Shown piece after piece: positions 48,237 to 59,600 of a stretch of DNA of 64,000 nucleotides. Origin of the DNA: Pseudomonas sp. GD03858. Its GTDB lineage: Bacteria; Pseudomonadota; Gammaproteobacteria; Pseudomonadales; Pseudomonadaceae. Under the pieces are notes generated by a model. It did not search any database, was not told the DNA's origin, and saw only the letters and a program-made list of their open reading frames with translations. The position numbers were made by a program, and so were the translations under genes. The first letter of the stretch is position 1; each line of letters begins with the position of its first letter. The stretch is from NCBI RefSeq assembly GCF_029840925.1, contig NZ_JAOCDM010000004.1, positions 1 to 64,000 of the forward strand, written 5' to 3'.

Positions 48237-48488
48237 TCACCGCCCTCGATTCAGCCCCAGCTCCATGTCATCGATCAGCCCCTTGGCCAGGCCGCTGAGA
48301 ATCCGCGCGGCGCTGCCGGCCATGAGGTCGCCTTCCATTTCGGCCTCGGTGGTGAAGTGCGCCACGCAGCCGAGCAGCACGGAGAGGTCGCTGAAGGCAT
48401 GATCGAACGGGATGCCGGGCTGGATGCGGAAAATCTCGAGGCAGGTGGTCTGGCCCTGGGTCGGGCCAGGCTTGAGGTCGTCGCTCAT
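48237..48488 (-). CDS. DUF3077-family small protein
   Basis: An 83-residue protein with the DUF3077 pattern 'IFRIQPGIPFDHAFSDLSVLLGCVAHFT' and 'ARILSGLAKGLIDDME'. The family is confined mostly to Pseudomonas and has no known function. Its start overlaps the stop of the preceding small gene as ATGA, so the two are translated together. Confidence 0.8.
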   Translation of the reverse strand: MSDDLKPGPTQGQTTCLEIFRIQPGIPFDHAFSDLSVLLGCVAHFTTEAEMEGDLMAGSAARILSGLAKGLIDDMELGLNRGR

Positions 48489-48730
48489 ACCGGTGCCCCC
48501 TTGGTTCGAGCGTGGCGGATCAGGGCCAGCACCAGTTGCGAGAGGATTTCGGCGCTGTCCATCATCACGTCGAGACGGTCGTCGGGCTGGCAGTTCACGT
48601 AGGCGTGGACCGTGTCGGCGAGGGTTTCCATCAGCTTGTTGGCCTGGGCCATGGCTTCCTCGGGGGCGAGGTCGTTGATGATGGTGATGTAGGGGATGGG
48701 GTATGGCGGATCAGGGACGATCTTTTTCAT
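48485..48730 (-). CDS. Small conserved Pseudomonas-type protein, function unknown
   Basis: An 81-residue acidic protein ('TIINDLAPEEAMAQANKLMETLADT', 'DDRLDVMMDSAEILSQLVLALIRHA') with no recognisable domain and no membrane segment. It is coupled to the DUF3077 gene, overlapping it by 4 bases, which suggests the two work together. Confidence 0.72.
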   Translation of the reverse strand: MKKIVPDPPYPIPYITIINDLAPEEAMAQANKLMETLADTVHAYVNCQPDDRLDVMMDSAEILSQLVLALIRHARTKGAPV

Positions 48731-48912
48731 TTGTGGTTACCGGTTGGAAATGTTGTTGAACAACCACCTCCGTCCTTCTCACAAACTAGGGTGGCAGCCA
48801 TGCGCGAGGTGAGAAGACCGTGTTCCAACCATCACGGCCAGGCCTGAGCCTGCACGCGCACAGCTGCCATAACTGGCCAGCGGGGTTGAAATACAGCGGG
48901 CTTCTCACACCC

Positions 48913-48932
48913 GGTCGTCAAATGTGACGACC
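48913..48932. promoter_or_regulatory. GGTCGTCA-N4-TGACGACC palindrome
   Basis: Perfect 8-bp arms separated by AATG, about 180 bases upstream of the small-gene pair. The geometry is that of a dimeric regulator site. No T tract follows, so it is unlikely to be a terminator. Confidence 0.4.
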
Positions 48933-49116
48933 CGGCGACGTTACCCCCGGGGTATTTCCCAGCCAATGCGGAGCCTTCCGGCAGGCGCGTAGGATAGGTC
49001 CCAAGCGCTGTCAGGCTGAAGGAATTGGTTTCAAGTTCGGAATTGTCTTACGCCTTGGGGCGGGGTGAGGGCTGCCAATGGTCCGCGGTGGGGCTGCCAG
49101 GGGCATGGCGATAGCT

Positions 49117-49398
49117 TTGCAGCGCCTGTGAGATCGAGCGCCGCCCGCGCGGCGCATCGCGACGCAAGGCCGCTCCTACATCTGTTTCGGGCCAATGAGT
49201 CCTGTGAAAGTACCGCTGCCCGCCTTGGCGCATGTCTCAAGGCAGATGGGGCGCCAGCGGTGCCCACGCTGAAACCGCGTCAGGCAAACAAGGCGGACCA
49301 GGCAATGGCGCAGGATGGACTGGCCCGAAACAAATGTAGGAGCGGCCTTGCGTCGCGATGCGCCGCGCGGGCGGCGCTCGATCTCATAGGCGCTGCAA
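49117..49398. repeat. Element with 88-bp inverted terminal arms
   Basis: Bases 49117-49204 and 49311-49398 are reverse complements at about 82 of 88 positions, enclosing a 106-base core. Each arm contains the REP core GTAGGAGCGGCCTTGCGTCG plus flanks GATGCGCCGCGCGGGCGGCG that are not part of ordinary REPs. Confidence 0.85.
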
Positions 49399-49481
49399 GG
49401 ATTGCGGCGAACACCTGGTGGCCCTGATGCGGTCAGATCTCGAAAATGACCGGGTTAGAGGACGCTGGGCGCGCGTTGCGC

Positions 49482-49555
49482 CCCTTTCGCGACACAAGGC
49501 CGCTCCCACAGGGGGACGCGGTCCCCTGTAGGAGCGGCCTTGTGTCGCGAAAGGG
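49482..49555. repeat. Inverted REP pair just after the autotransporter
   Basis: 'CTTTCGCGACACAAGGCCGC' and 'GCGGCCTTGTGTCGCGAAAG' form a near-perfect inverted repeat about a short GGGGAC / GTCCCC loop, about 28 bases after the autotransporter stop. It may terminate that transcript. Confidence 0.85.
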
Positions 49556-49582
49556 CTGCAAAGCAGCCCCCGGCAATCTACC

Positions 49583-50677
49583 TCAGAACCCCATGCTGAA
49601 GCTCACCACCACACCATGGTCGCGGTTCTCGCTGGACAGCTGCCCGGAGTAACCAACCCCCAGCTTGCCGCTCTGCCCGACCGACAGATCCAGCCCGGCC
49701 TCGACCACCGCCGCATCCTTGGCGATCGGCACACCCTCGGTGCTGAACCCGGCGCCGCCATCGATGAAGCGCAGGTCGGCATCGGGTTTGTCATCGCCGA
49801 AGGCATGGCGCCAGCCCAGCGACAGCCGTGGGGTGATCTCGCTGCCGTTGTCGAGCTTGATGCGCTTGCCAGCCCGCACGCCAACGGTGGAGAACGTCAC
49901 GTCCTGATCCACGCTGCCCTGCAACCGCCCTGCCCCGCCTTTCTCACGAGCGGTGTCGCTGTCGTAGTTGACATAGGCCAGCCCGGCGAACGGCTCCAGC
50001 GCGATACCACCGGCGTCGATGGCATAGCCCACTTCGCCGAACACCTGGGCGCTGCGTGCGTCGTACTTGGCTTTCAGGCGGTCGTTGTAGCCGCCCACCT
50101 CGACGTCGCGCTTGCTGTCGATGTCATGCCAGCTGTAGGCCACGCCCAGGCGAGCGGCGAAGGCGTCCATCTGGTAACCCAGGTAGGTGGTCAGGTGGTA
50201 GCTGTCCACCGACGCATCCGAGCGACGACGGTGCGCATCGATGCTCGAACGGGTGTAGCCGGCGGCGACGCCGACCTTCCACGCGTCATCCAGGGCACGG
50301 TCGACACCGAGCATGAAGCCGGACAGGTCGCGATCGACGCTGGCATGGCTGCTGCTGCCGTCGTAGGTGCCCCAGCCGCCGATGGCGCGGATCCAGCCCA
50401 CGGCCTGGCCCTGGCAACCTTCGCTGGTCAGCTGCTGGTTGGCGGTGGGCGCCAGGGTGCGGCGTGGATCGTTCGGGTCAGTGCAGTCAGCCTGGCGCAG
50501 GCGATCGTTGACCGCTTCGCGGATGTAGCGCGAGTCCTCGATCAGCACGGTCGCGGTGCTGGCGTGGATCTCGCCGGACAGGCTGTCGAACGCGGCCTGG
50601 GCACTCTGGCTATCCAGCGGCAGCAGGTTTTCCACCAGTATGGCCGGTGCGCCGGCGCTGCTCAGGGCGGTGGCCAC
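49583..50677 (-). CDS. C-terminal beta-barrel of the giant autotransporter, out of frame with its passenger
   Basis: A 364-codon frame encodes an autotransporter translocator. A linker with 'QAAFDSLSGEIHASTATVLIED' precedes a 12-strand-type barrel ('GWIRAIGGWGTYDGSSSHASV', 'GYQMDAFAARLGVAYSWHD', 'LEPFAGLAYVNYD', 'ITPRLSLGWRHAF'), ending in the aromatic C-terminus 'VVVSFSMGF'. The frame begins at a GTG with no ribosome site. In sense it continues 'SFADVAATGNQR' of the passenger, which is in another frame; the switch falls at about 50677-50678. The barrel is therefore the 3' part of a broken or frameshifted gene rather than an independent one. Confidence 0.88.
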   Translation of the reverse strand: MATALSSAGAPAILVENLLPLDSQSAQAAFDSLSGEIHASTATVLIEDSRYIREAVNDRLRQADCTDPNDPRRTLAPTANQQLTSEGCQGQAVGWIRAIGGWGTYDGSSSHASVDRDLSGFMLGVDRALDDAWKVGVAAGYTRSSIDAHRRRSDASVDSYHLTTYLGYQMDAFAARLGVAYSWHDIDSKRDVEVGGYNDRLKAKYDARSAQVFGEVGYAIDAGGIALEPFAGLAYVNYDSDTAREKGGAGRLQGSVDQDVTFSTVGVRAGKRIKLDNGSEITPRLSLGWRHAFGDDKPDADLRFIDGGAGFSTEGVPIAKDAAVVEAGLDLSVGQSGKLGVGYSGQLSSENRDHGVVVSFSMGF

Positions 50678-53600
50678 GCTGGTTGCCGGTGGCGGCGACG
50701 TCGGCGAAGGAGTTGCCGTTGCGGCTCACCGACAGGGTCACCTGGTTGGCGCCGTAGTCCAGCGAGCTGTTGAGGAACGCCGAGTTGGCCAGGTTGGTGG
50801 TGGCGAAGGTGCCGTTGACCCCGCCCGCGGCGCTGACCACGGTGTACTGGCCGTTGCCGCTGGCGAGGTTGGCCACCATCAGGCTGCCGCCGAGGTTGGC
50901 GGTGCCGCCGACGTTGAGGTAGTTCACCGGCGAAGTGCCCAGGTCGATGACCAGGGTGCCGCTGGCGCCATTGGTGAAGTTGCCCGAGACGTTCAGGTTG
51001 CCGGCAGGCCCTGGCAGCACGGTGCCGTTGTTGGTCAGCCCGGCGACGGTGCCGTTGCCGGTCAGCGCGGCGCCGTTGGCCACGGTCACCTGGGCGCCGA
51101 GGTTGCTGCCCGGGTTGGCGGCGTCGCCCACCTGGAGCACGCCCTGGTTGACGTTGAAGGCGCCGCTGAACGGCTGGTTGCCGGTCAGCAGCAAGGTGCC
51201 GCCACCTTGCTTGGTGGTGGTGCCAGTGCCGCTGAGGGTGCCATTGAAGGTGCCGTTGCTGCCCTGGGCGAACACCAGGCTGGCGTTGTTGAGGATGTTG
51301 CCTTGCAGACTGGTGGTGTTGCCGACCAGCGTGCCGCCACTGACGGTGGTACCGCCGCTGTAGGTGTTGGCGCCCGCGAGGATCAAGGTGCCGGCATCGA
51401 GCTTCTCGATACCGCCGGTGCCGACCAGCGGCGCGCTGACCGTGGCGGTGGCGCCGGCGTTGACCCGCACTGGGGCCAGGCTGCCGTCGGCGCCATTGAC
51501 CGGGGTCAGGCTGCCGCCGCTGCCGGGGACCACCTGATAGCCATCGCTGAGGAACTGCAAGCCATCGAACGACTGGTTGCCCACCACGGTAACGGTCCCC
51601 GCGGTGCCGCCGAATACCGCGTAGCCGCCACTCCAGCCTTCGTTGCTGGTGCCGCTGGCGTTGGTCCAGCCGGTATTCGGGCCCCAGGTACCGCTGCCAC
51701 CACCGATGCTGCCATCGGGATTGGTCTTGCCACCGTTCCAGAACTGCAGATCCTCACCGACGTTCTGCACCACCAGGTTGATCTGGTTGGCGATGGCGGT
51801 CTGCAGGCTGAGGTCGCCCAGGGCCACGCTGCCAGGAATGGCACCGAACACCAGGCCGTTATTGGTCAGCGTGCCGCCATAGTTGAACAGTTGGTACACA
51901 CCGGTGCCGAAGCCGCCGGCGTCGGTGATGTTCAGCGTGCCGTCGAGCACCAGGTTGCCATTGACCTTGACCACGGTGGTGGAGGCGGCCGGCGCGCCGA
52001 GGCTGAAGTCCAGGGCACTGCCCGAACTCAGGTCGAGGCTGCCGACGGTGAGCGGCGTGGCGCTCTGGCCTGCGGCCAGGGTGGCGCCGTTGGCGATCTG
52101 CACAGCACCGCCGTAGGTGCCGCTGCCGCCGAGACGGGCGCCGGTGGCGACCTGCACGGTGGCGCTGTCGAGGCGGCCATTGACCAGCAGGCTGCCAGCA
52201 TTGACGCTGGCGGCGCCGGTGAAGGTGTTGACGCCGGTCAGCAGCAGTTCGCCGGTGCCGTTCTTGGCCAGGGTGCCATTGCCGGTGAGGTTGCCGGTGT
52301 AGCTGCCGTTGGCGTTCTGCTCGAAGGTCAGCGCGGCGTTGTTGAGGATCGCCCCCTGCAGGCTGGTGGTGTTGCCCACGACGCTGCCGGCGTTGATCTG
52401 GGTGCCGCCGCTGTAGCTGTTGGCACCGTTCAGGGTCAGCACGCCATTGCCGTTCTTGATCAGCCCTCCGCTACCGCTGACCACACCGCCCAGGGTCAGG
52501 GCGTTGCTGCCGGCGATGGCCAGGGCGCCGTTGAGCACGGTGTCGTTGGCCAGGGTGACGGCGGTATTGCTGTCCAGCGTGGTGCCGCCAGCGGCGGTCA
52601 GCACGCCACTGCCCAGCGCGCTGTCGTTGCCGACGACCAGGGTGCCGCCGTTGAGCGCGGTGCCGCCGCTGTAGCCGTTGGCGGCATTGAGCACCAGGGT
52701 GCCGGCATCTTGCTTGGCGACGCTGCCGGTGCCGTTGAGGGCGACGTTGAGGGTGGCGGTGACGCCATTGTCGACCCGCAGGTTGGTGGCGCCGTTGCCC
52801 AGCAGCTCGCCGCCCACGCCGGCATTGAGCACATAGCCGTCGGTGACGAACTGCAGGCCGGTGATGTTGTGGCTGCCATTGACGGTGACGGTGCCCGCGG
52901 TGTTCTGGAACACGGCGAAGGTATCGTTCCAGGTGCTGTTGAGCACGCCGTTGGCATCGGTCCAGTTGGTGTTGGTGGCATCCCAGGTGCCGCTGCCGCC
53001 ATCGATCACGCCGTTGGCGACACTTTGGCTGCCGTCCCAGAACAGCACGTTGCTGGCGCCACCGACCACCAGGTTGACCTGGTTGGCGACGGCGGTCTGC
53101 ACGGTCAGGTCGGTGACCGGCACCGGGGTGGTGCCAAAGCTCATGCCGTTGTTGACCAGGCTGCCGCCGTAGGCGAACAGCCGGTAGACGCCGGCGCCGA
53201 AGCCGCCGATATCGGCGACGTTGAGCGTGCCGCCCAGGGTCAGGTCGTTGGCGACGTTGACCAGTGGGGTGCCACCAGTCGACGGCGCGCCCAGCGAGGC
53301 ATTGAAGTTGGCGCCGCTGTCGAGCACCAGGTTGCCGGCGTTCAGCGTGCTGCCGCTGACAGCCGCGAGATTGCCGCCATTGGCCACCGTCACCGCGCCG
53401 CCCAGGCTGCCGGCGCCGCTGAGGCTGGCACCGCTGGCGACATTCACCGCGCCACTGGCCAGGGAGCCATCGACCTTCAGGCCGCCGCCCTGCACGTTGG
53501 TGGTGCCGGTATGGCTGTTGGCACCGTTCAGCGCCAGGGTGTCGATGCCGAGTTTGTTCAGGGTGCCGGAGCCACTGATGTTGCCGTCGAACACACCGCC

Positions 53601-56600
53601 TTCGACGTTGAGGCTGTTGCCGGCGGCGATCTGGATCGCACCGGTACCGCCGATGTCGCCGAGGCTGGTGTTGCCGTCGAGGTTGAGGCTGGCGCCGCTG
53701 CTGACGTTCAGCTGGCTCTGGGTACCCAGGGCGGTGGTGCCGATGGTGCTCAGGCTGCCGGACAGGATGTTGAGAATGCCGCTGAAGGTATTGTTGCCCG
53801 ACAGGGTCAGGTCGGCCAGGCCGCTCTTGTTCAGCTCGCCCGCGCCGCTGAGCACACCGGCCAGGTGCAGGTCGTTGCTGCCCAGCACGTTGAGCACGCC
53901 GCTGACATTGACCGGGTTGGCCAGGGTGACGGCACTGGCACTGTCGAGGTTGGCGTTGCCGGTGACCTCGAGACCGCCAGTGCCCAGCGCCGCGTTGTTG
54001 CCGACCACCAGGGTGCCGGTCTGCAACTCGGTGCCGCCGCTGTAGGTGTTGGCCCCCATCAGCGCGAAGCGGGCCGTGCCTGTCTTGATCAGGCGGCCGG
54101 TGCCGGCGACGGTGCCGCTCAGGGTCAGGTCGTTGCTGCCCAGCACGGTGAGATCGCCCGTGGTGCTGACGTTGTTGGCCAGGGTAACCGCCTGGCTGCT
54201 GTCCAGGCTGGTACCCGCCGCCGTGCTCAGGTTGCCGGTGCCGAGCGCGGTATTGGCGCCCAGCACCAGGGTACCGCCGTTGAGCGCGGTGTTGCCGGCG
54301 AAGGTATTGTTGCCGGCCAGCGCCAACCGTGCGTTGCCTGCCTTGACCAGGCCGCCGGTGCCACCGATGTTGCCGTTGAGCGCCAGGTCGTTGCTACCGG
54401 CGATGTTCAGCGGACCGGCCAGGGTGATGGCATTGCCCAGGGTTACCGAGGCGTTGCTGTCGAGGGTGGTGCCCGCCGTGGTGTCGAGCGCGCCGCTGCC
54501 CATGGCTGCGTTGTGGCCGACAATCAGGGTACCGCCGCTGAGCAGGGTGCCACCGCTGTAGCTGTTGTTGCCGTTGAGCACCAGGGTGCCGGTGTCGAGC
54601 TTGTTGAGCTTGCCGACGCCGCTCAGGCCGACATCGAGGGTCGCCGTGGCGCCGGGGTCGACCCGCACGCTGGTGTCGCCACCGCTGCCGTTGATCAGGT
54701 CGAGCGCGCCACCGGTGCCGGCCAGCAGGCGATAGCCATCGCTGACGAACTGCAGGCCGTTGACCGTCTGGCTGCCCTCGACGGTGACATCGCCCGGCGT
54801 GCCCTGGAACACCGCGAAGGTGCTGCCCCAAGTGGTGTTGAGCACGCCGTTGAGGTCGGTCCAGTTGGTGTTGCCGGCGTTCCACACGCCGGTGCCGCCA
54901 TCGACCTGGCCGTTGGGCACGCTCTGGCTGCCGTCCCAGAACTGGATGTTCAGGCCCGCGGCGCTGACCAGCAGGTTGACCTGGTTGGCCAGGACGGTCT
55001 GCAGGCTCACGTCGCCCAGGCCCACGCCCAGTGGCAGGCTGCCGAAGTCCAGGCCATTGTCGGTCAGGGAGCCGGCGTAGTCGAAGATGCGGTACACACC
55101 GTTGCCGAAGCCGCCGATGCTGCCGACATTGAGCGTGCCGTCGAGGGTCAGGTTGCCGCCGACGTTGAACAGCGCGGTGCCGCCGGTTGACGGCGCGCCG
55201 AGGCCGACATCGACGATCGAGCCGCTGTTGAGCACCAGGCTGCCGAGGCCCAGGGTGGCGCCGCTCTGCCCGGCCAGATGGCCGCCGTTGCTGATCACCA
55301 CGGTGGCGTTGGCGGTGCCGCTACCGGTCAGGGTGGCACCACTGGCGACCGTCAGCAGGTTGCTGCCCAGGGTGCCGTCCACTTTCAGGGTGCCGGCGTT
55401 GACCTGGGTGTTGTCGGCCAGGTTGCTGGTGCCGGTCAGCGTCAGGGTGCCGCTGCCGACCTTGGTCAGGCCGCCCAGGCCGTTGAGGCCACCGGCGAAG
55501 GTGCTGCTGAGGTTGTTGCTGCCCAGGCTCAGGACACTGCCGATACCGACATCGACCTGACCGCTGCCGGTCAGGCTGCCGAGGCTGGCATTGCCGTTGA
55601 GGTTGAGCTGGCCGCTGGCACCGACGTTGACGGTGTCGACGTTGGCCAGCACACCGCTACCAAGGGTGGTCAGGGAGCCGGCCTGGATGTCGACGTTACC
55701 GGTGAAGGTCTTGACGCCGACCAGGGTGAGGTCGTCGACGCCGGTCTTGACCAGGTTGCCACTGCCGCCGAGGTCGCCGCTGAGGATCAGCGCATTGGCG
55801 GCTTCGACGGTCAGGTTGGCGCCGTTGCTCAGGGCGATGGTGTTGCCCAGGGCCATGGGGGCGCTGTTGGCCAGGGTGGCGTCGGCGGTAACCGCCAAGG
55901 TGCCGGTGCCCAGCGCGCCGCTGCTGCCCAGGGTCAGGCGCCCGGCGTTGAGCTGGGTGCCGCCCTGGTAGCCGTTGTTGCCATTGAGGGTCAGGTTGCC
56001 GCTGCCATTCTTGGTCAAGCCGGCAGTGCCGTTGAGCACGCCGTTGAGGGTCAGATCGTTGCCACCGTCGACGGTCAGCCCGGCATTGAGGGTGACGTTG
56101 TTGGCCAGGGTGGTGCCGGTGCCGCTGCTCAAGGTCGAGGCCCCGGCCACGGTCAGGGCGCCCTGCCCCAGCGCGTTGTCGTTGCCGACCACCAGCCGGC
56201 CAGCGCCGAGGGTGGTGCCGCCCAGGTAGTTGTTGGCGCCGTTTAGGGTCAGGGTGGCGCTCCCGGACTTGTTCAGGCCACCGACGCCGTCCACCACACC
56301 GGTGAGGGTCAGGTCGGCGCTGCCTGGCAGGTTGAGGGTGCCTCCCAGGTGCACGTTGTTGGCCAGGGTGACGCCCGCGCCGCCTGCATCGAGGCTGGTA
56401 TTGGCGTCGGTGCTGAGGTCGCCGCTGCCCAACGCGGTGTTGCTGCCGACCACCAGGGTGCCTGCGTTGAGGCTGGTGCCGCCGCTGTAGGTGTTGTTGC
56501 CGTTGAGGGTCAGGGTGGCGGCGCCGTTCTTGATCAGACCATTGCTGCCGGAAACCACGCCGTTGAGGGTCAGCGCCTGGCTGCCGCCAAGGGTCAGGTT

Positions 56601-59600
56601 GCCACCGGCAAGGTTGACGGCGTTCACCAGCACCAGCGCCTGGCTGGCATCGAGGCTGGCGGCGCCGTTGACGGTCAGGGCTCCGCTGCCCAGGGCCCCG
56701 GCATTGCCGAGCAGCAGGCTGCCGGCCTGCAGCGAAGTACCACCGGCATAGGTGTTGTTGCCATTGAGCACCAGTTGCCCGGCGCCAAGCTTGTTCAGCG
56801 CCCCGGCACCACTGATGACACCATCGAGGGTCAGGGTCTGGGTGTTGTTGACGCCGAGAGTGACACCGGTGCCGAGGCCGATGGCGTTGGCCACCTGCAG
56901 CACGCCGATAGTGGCCAGGGTGCTGTTGCCGGTCACCGCCAGGCTGCCCGTACCCAAGGCGGTGTTGTTGCCCAGGGTCAAGGTGCCAGCCCCAAGGGTG
57001 GTGGTGCCCTGGTAGGTGTTGGCGGCACCGAGGGTCAGGTTGCCGCTGCCGGTCTTGCTCAGGCCACCAGTGCCGCTGATCACGCCATTGAGCGCCAGGT
57101 TGTCGTTGCCGATCAGGCTCAGGGTGTCGTTGAGCGTCACCTGGTTGGCCAGGGTCAGCGCGCCAAGGGTGGCCAGCTCGCTCGCACCGCCGACAGTCAG
57201 GGTGCCGGTGCCCAGCGCCTGGTTGTTGCCCAGGGTGAGGGTGCCGGCGTTGAGGGTCACGCCACCGGTCAGGGTGTTGGCGCCACTGAGGGTCAGGTTG
57301 GCGGCGCCGTTCTTGGTCAGATTGCCGGCCCCCGTGACCAACCCGCCCAGTTCCAGGTTGTTGCTGCCGGCGATCGTGACACCGCCCCCCAGGTTGACGG
57401 TATTGCCGATGCTCAGCGCAGTGTTGCTATCGAGCGTGGTGCCGGCTGCCGCATTGAGCTGGCCGAGACCGAGCGCGGTGGTGCTGCCGAGCACCAGGGT
57501 GCCGGCATTGAGATTGGTGTTGCCCAGGTTGCCATTGGCGCCATTGAGGGTCAGGGTGCCACTGCCGATCTTGGTCAGGCCGCCGACACCGCCGATGCTG
57601 CCGCCCAGGGTCAGGTTCTGCGCCCCGGCGATGGTCAGGTTGCCGGCCAGGTTGATCTGGTTGGCCAGGGTGACGCTGGCGTTGCTGCTCAGGGTGGTGC
57701 CGCCGACCGCGTTCAGGGCACCCGTGCCCAGCGCAGTGTTGCTTCCCACCACCAGAGCGCCGCCGTTCAGGCTGGTGCTGCCCTGCTGGCTGTTGCTGCC
57801 GTTGAGGGTGAGCGTGCCGGCGCCGGCCTTGATCAGGCCACCGCTGCCGCTGAGCGCACCATTGAGCGTCAGGTCATTGCTGCCCGGCAGGGTGAGGTTG
57901 GCGTTCAGGGCGATGGTATTGCCCAGTGCCAGGTTGCCGGTGGTGTCCAGGCTGGAGGCGCCGGTTACCGCCAAGCCGCTCGTGCCCAGCGCCTGGGCGT
58001 TGCCCAGGGTCAGGGTGCCGGCGCCCAGGCTGGTGCCGCCGCTGTAGGTGTTGGCGCTGCCCAGGGTCAGGTTGGCGCCGCCGCCCTTGACCAGGCTGCC
58101 AAGACCGGAAACCACGCCGGACAGCCCCAGGTCGGCGGAACCGGCGACGGTCAGGGCACCGCTGAGATTGAAGGCGTTGCCGAGGGTCACGGCGGTGTTG
58201 CTGTCCAGGGTGGTGCCGTTGGCGGTACTGACCGAGCCGGTACCAAAAGCGCTGTTGTTGCCGACCACGACCGTGCCGCCGTTGAACAGGGTGCCGCCGG
58301 TGTAGCTGTTGGCGCCATTGAGCACCAGGGTACCGCTGTCGAGCTTGGCCAGCTGGCCGCTGCCCGAGAGACCGATGTTGAGGGTCGCGGTTACGCCGGG
58401 GTCGACACGCACGGCGAAGGCGCCGTTGCTGCCGTTGACCAGGTCCAGCCCACCAGCGCCGATCAGGCGATAGCCATTGGTGACGAACTGCAGCCCGGTG
58501 GCGGCCTGGGTGCCGACCACGGTGACATCCCCCGCGGTGCCCTGGAACACCGCGAAATCGTTGGCCCAGCTGCCGTTGAGCACGCCGTTGACATCGGTCC
58601 AGTTGGTGTTGCTGCCATTCCAGGTGCCGTTGCCGCCGTCGATCACGCCATTGGGCACGTTCTGGCCGCCATCCCAGAACTGCACGGTGCCGGTGGCACC
58701 GCCAACCAGCAGGTTGACTTGGCTGCCGATGGACGTCTGCACCTGCAGGTCGCCGGGCAGCATGGCACCCGGCACGTTGCCGACCAGCAGGCCGTTGTCG
58801 ACCAGCGCGCCGGTGTAGTCGAACAGCCGGTAGATACCGGTGCCGAAACCGCCGAGATCGGTGACGTTGAGGGTACCGTCCAGGGTCAGGTTGCCGTTGA
58901 CGTTGACCAGTGCCGTGCCGCCAGTGGCGGGCGAGCCCAGGCCGAAGTCGAGGATCGAGCCACTGTGCAGCGTCAGCGCGCCGGTGCCGAGGGTCGCGCC
59001 GCTGTTGGCCAGCAGGTGCGCGCCGTTGGCGATGTCGAGCGCGCCCAGCAGGCTGCCGGTGCCGCCGAGGCTGGCGCCACTGTTGACCTGCACGCTGGCG
59101 CTGGCCAGGGAGCCGGTTACGTTGAGCAGGCCGGCGTTGACCGTGGTGTTGCCGCCGAACACGTTCGTGCCCGACAGCTCCAGGCTGCCGGTACCTTGCT
59201 TGATCAGCCCGCCGCTGCCGGCCAGGACACCGCTGAACACGCCATTGAGGTTGTTGCCACCCACGCTCAGATCGCTGCCTGCGCCAAGGTTCACCGTGCC
59301 GGCGCCGGTCAGGCCGCCAATGCTGGCACTGGCGCCGAGGTTGAGGCTGGCACCGGCACCGACATTGACCCCTGAGGTATTGCCCAAGGCCGCGCCGCCA
59401 ACGGTGCTGATGCTGCCACCTTGCAGGTCGATGGCACCGCTGAAGGTGTTGTTGCCGGTAAGCGTCAGGTCGGACACGCCGTTCTTGATCAAGCCGCCGG
59501 TGCCGGCAAGCACGCCGCCCAGGGTCAGGTTGCTGCTGCCGCCCAGGGTCAGGTTGGCGCCGAGGTTGACGTTGTTGCCCAGGGTCAGCGCCGAGCTGTT

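Larger units (their letters stand above)
48731..49582. other. 852-base non-coding region rich in inverted repeats
   Basis: No believable gene is seen here. From left to right it holds the presumed promoter region of the small-gene pair (48731-48900), an 8-bp perfect palindrome, an 88-bp imperfect inverted repeat and a REP pair. Open frames in it are translations of the repeats. Confidence 0.75.

Noticed and set aside
49065..49427. 120-codon plus-strand frame between the small-gene pair and the autotransporter
   Set aside because: Its translation runs through both arms of the inverted-repeat element and matches no gene.
50556..55190. Very long plus-strand open frame (1,544 codons) opposite the autotransporter, with others at 56349-59375, 59421-63308 and 60229-62304
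   Set aside because: They are antisense shadows of the repeat array. GC-rich, GGC/CTG/ACC-biased sense codons leave few stops on the other strand; the translations are low-complexity and without ribosome sites or known motifs.
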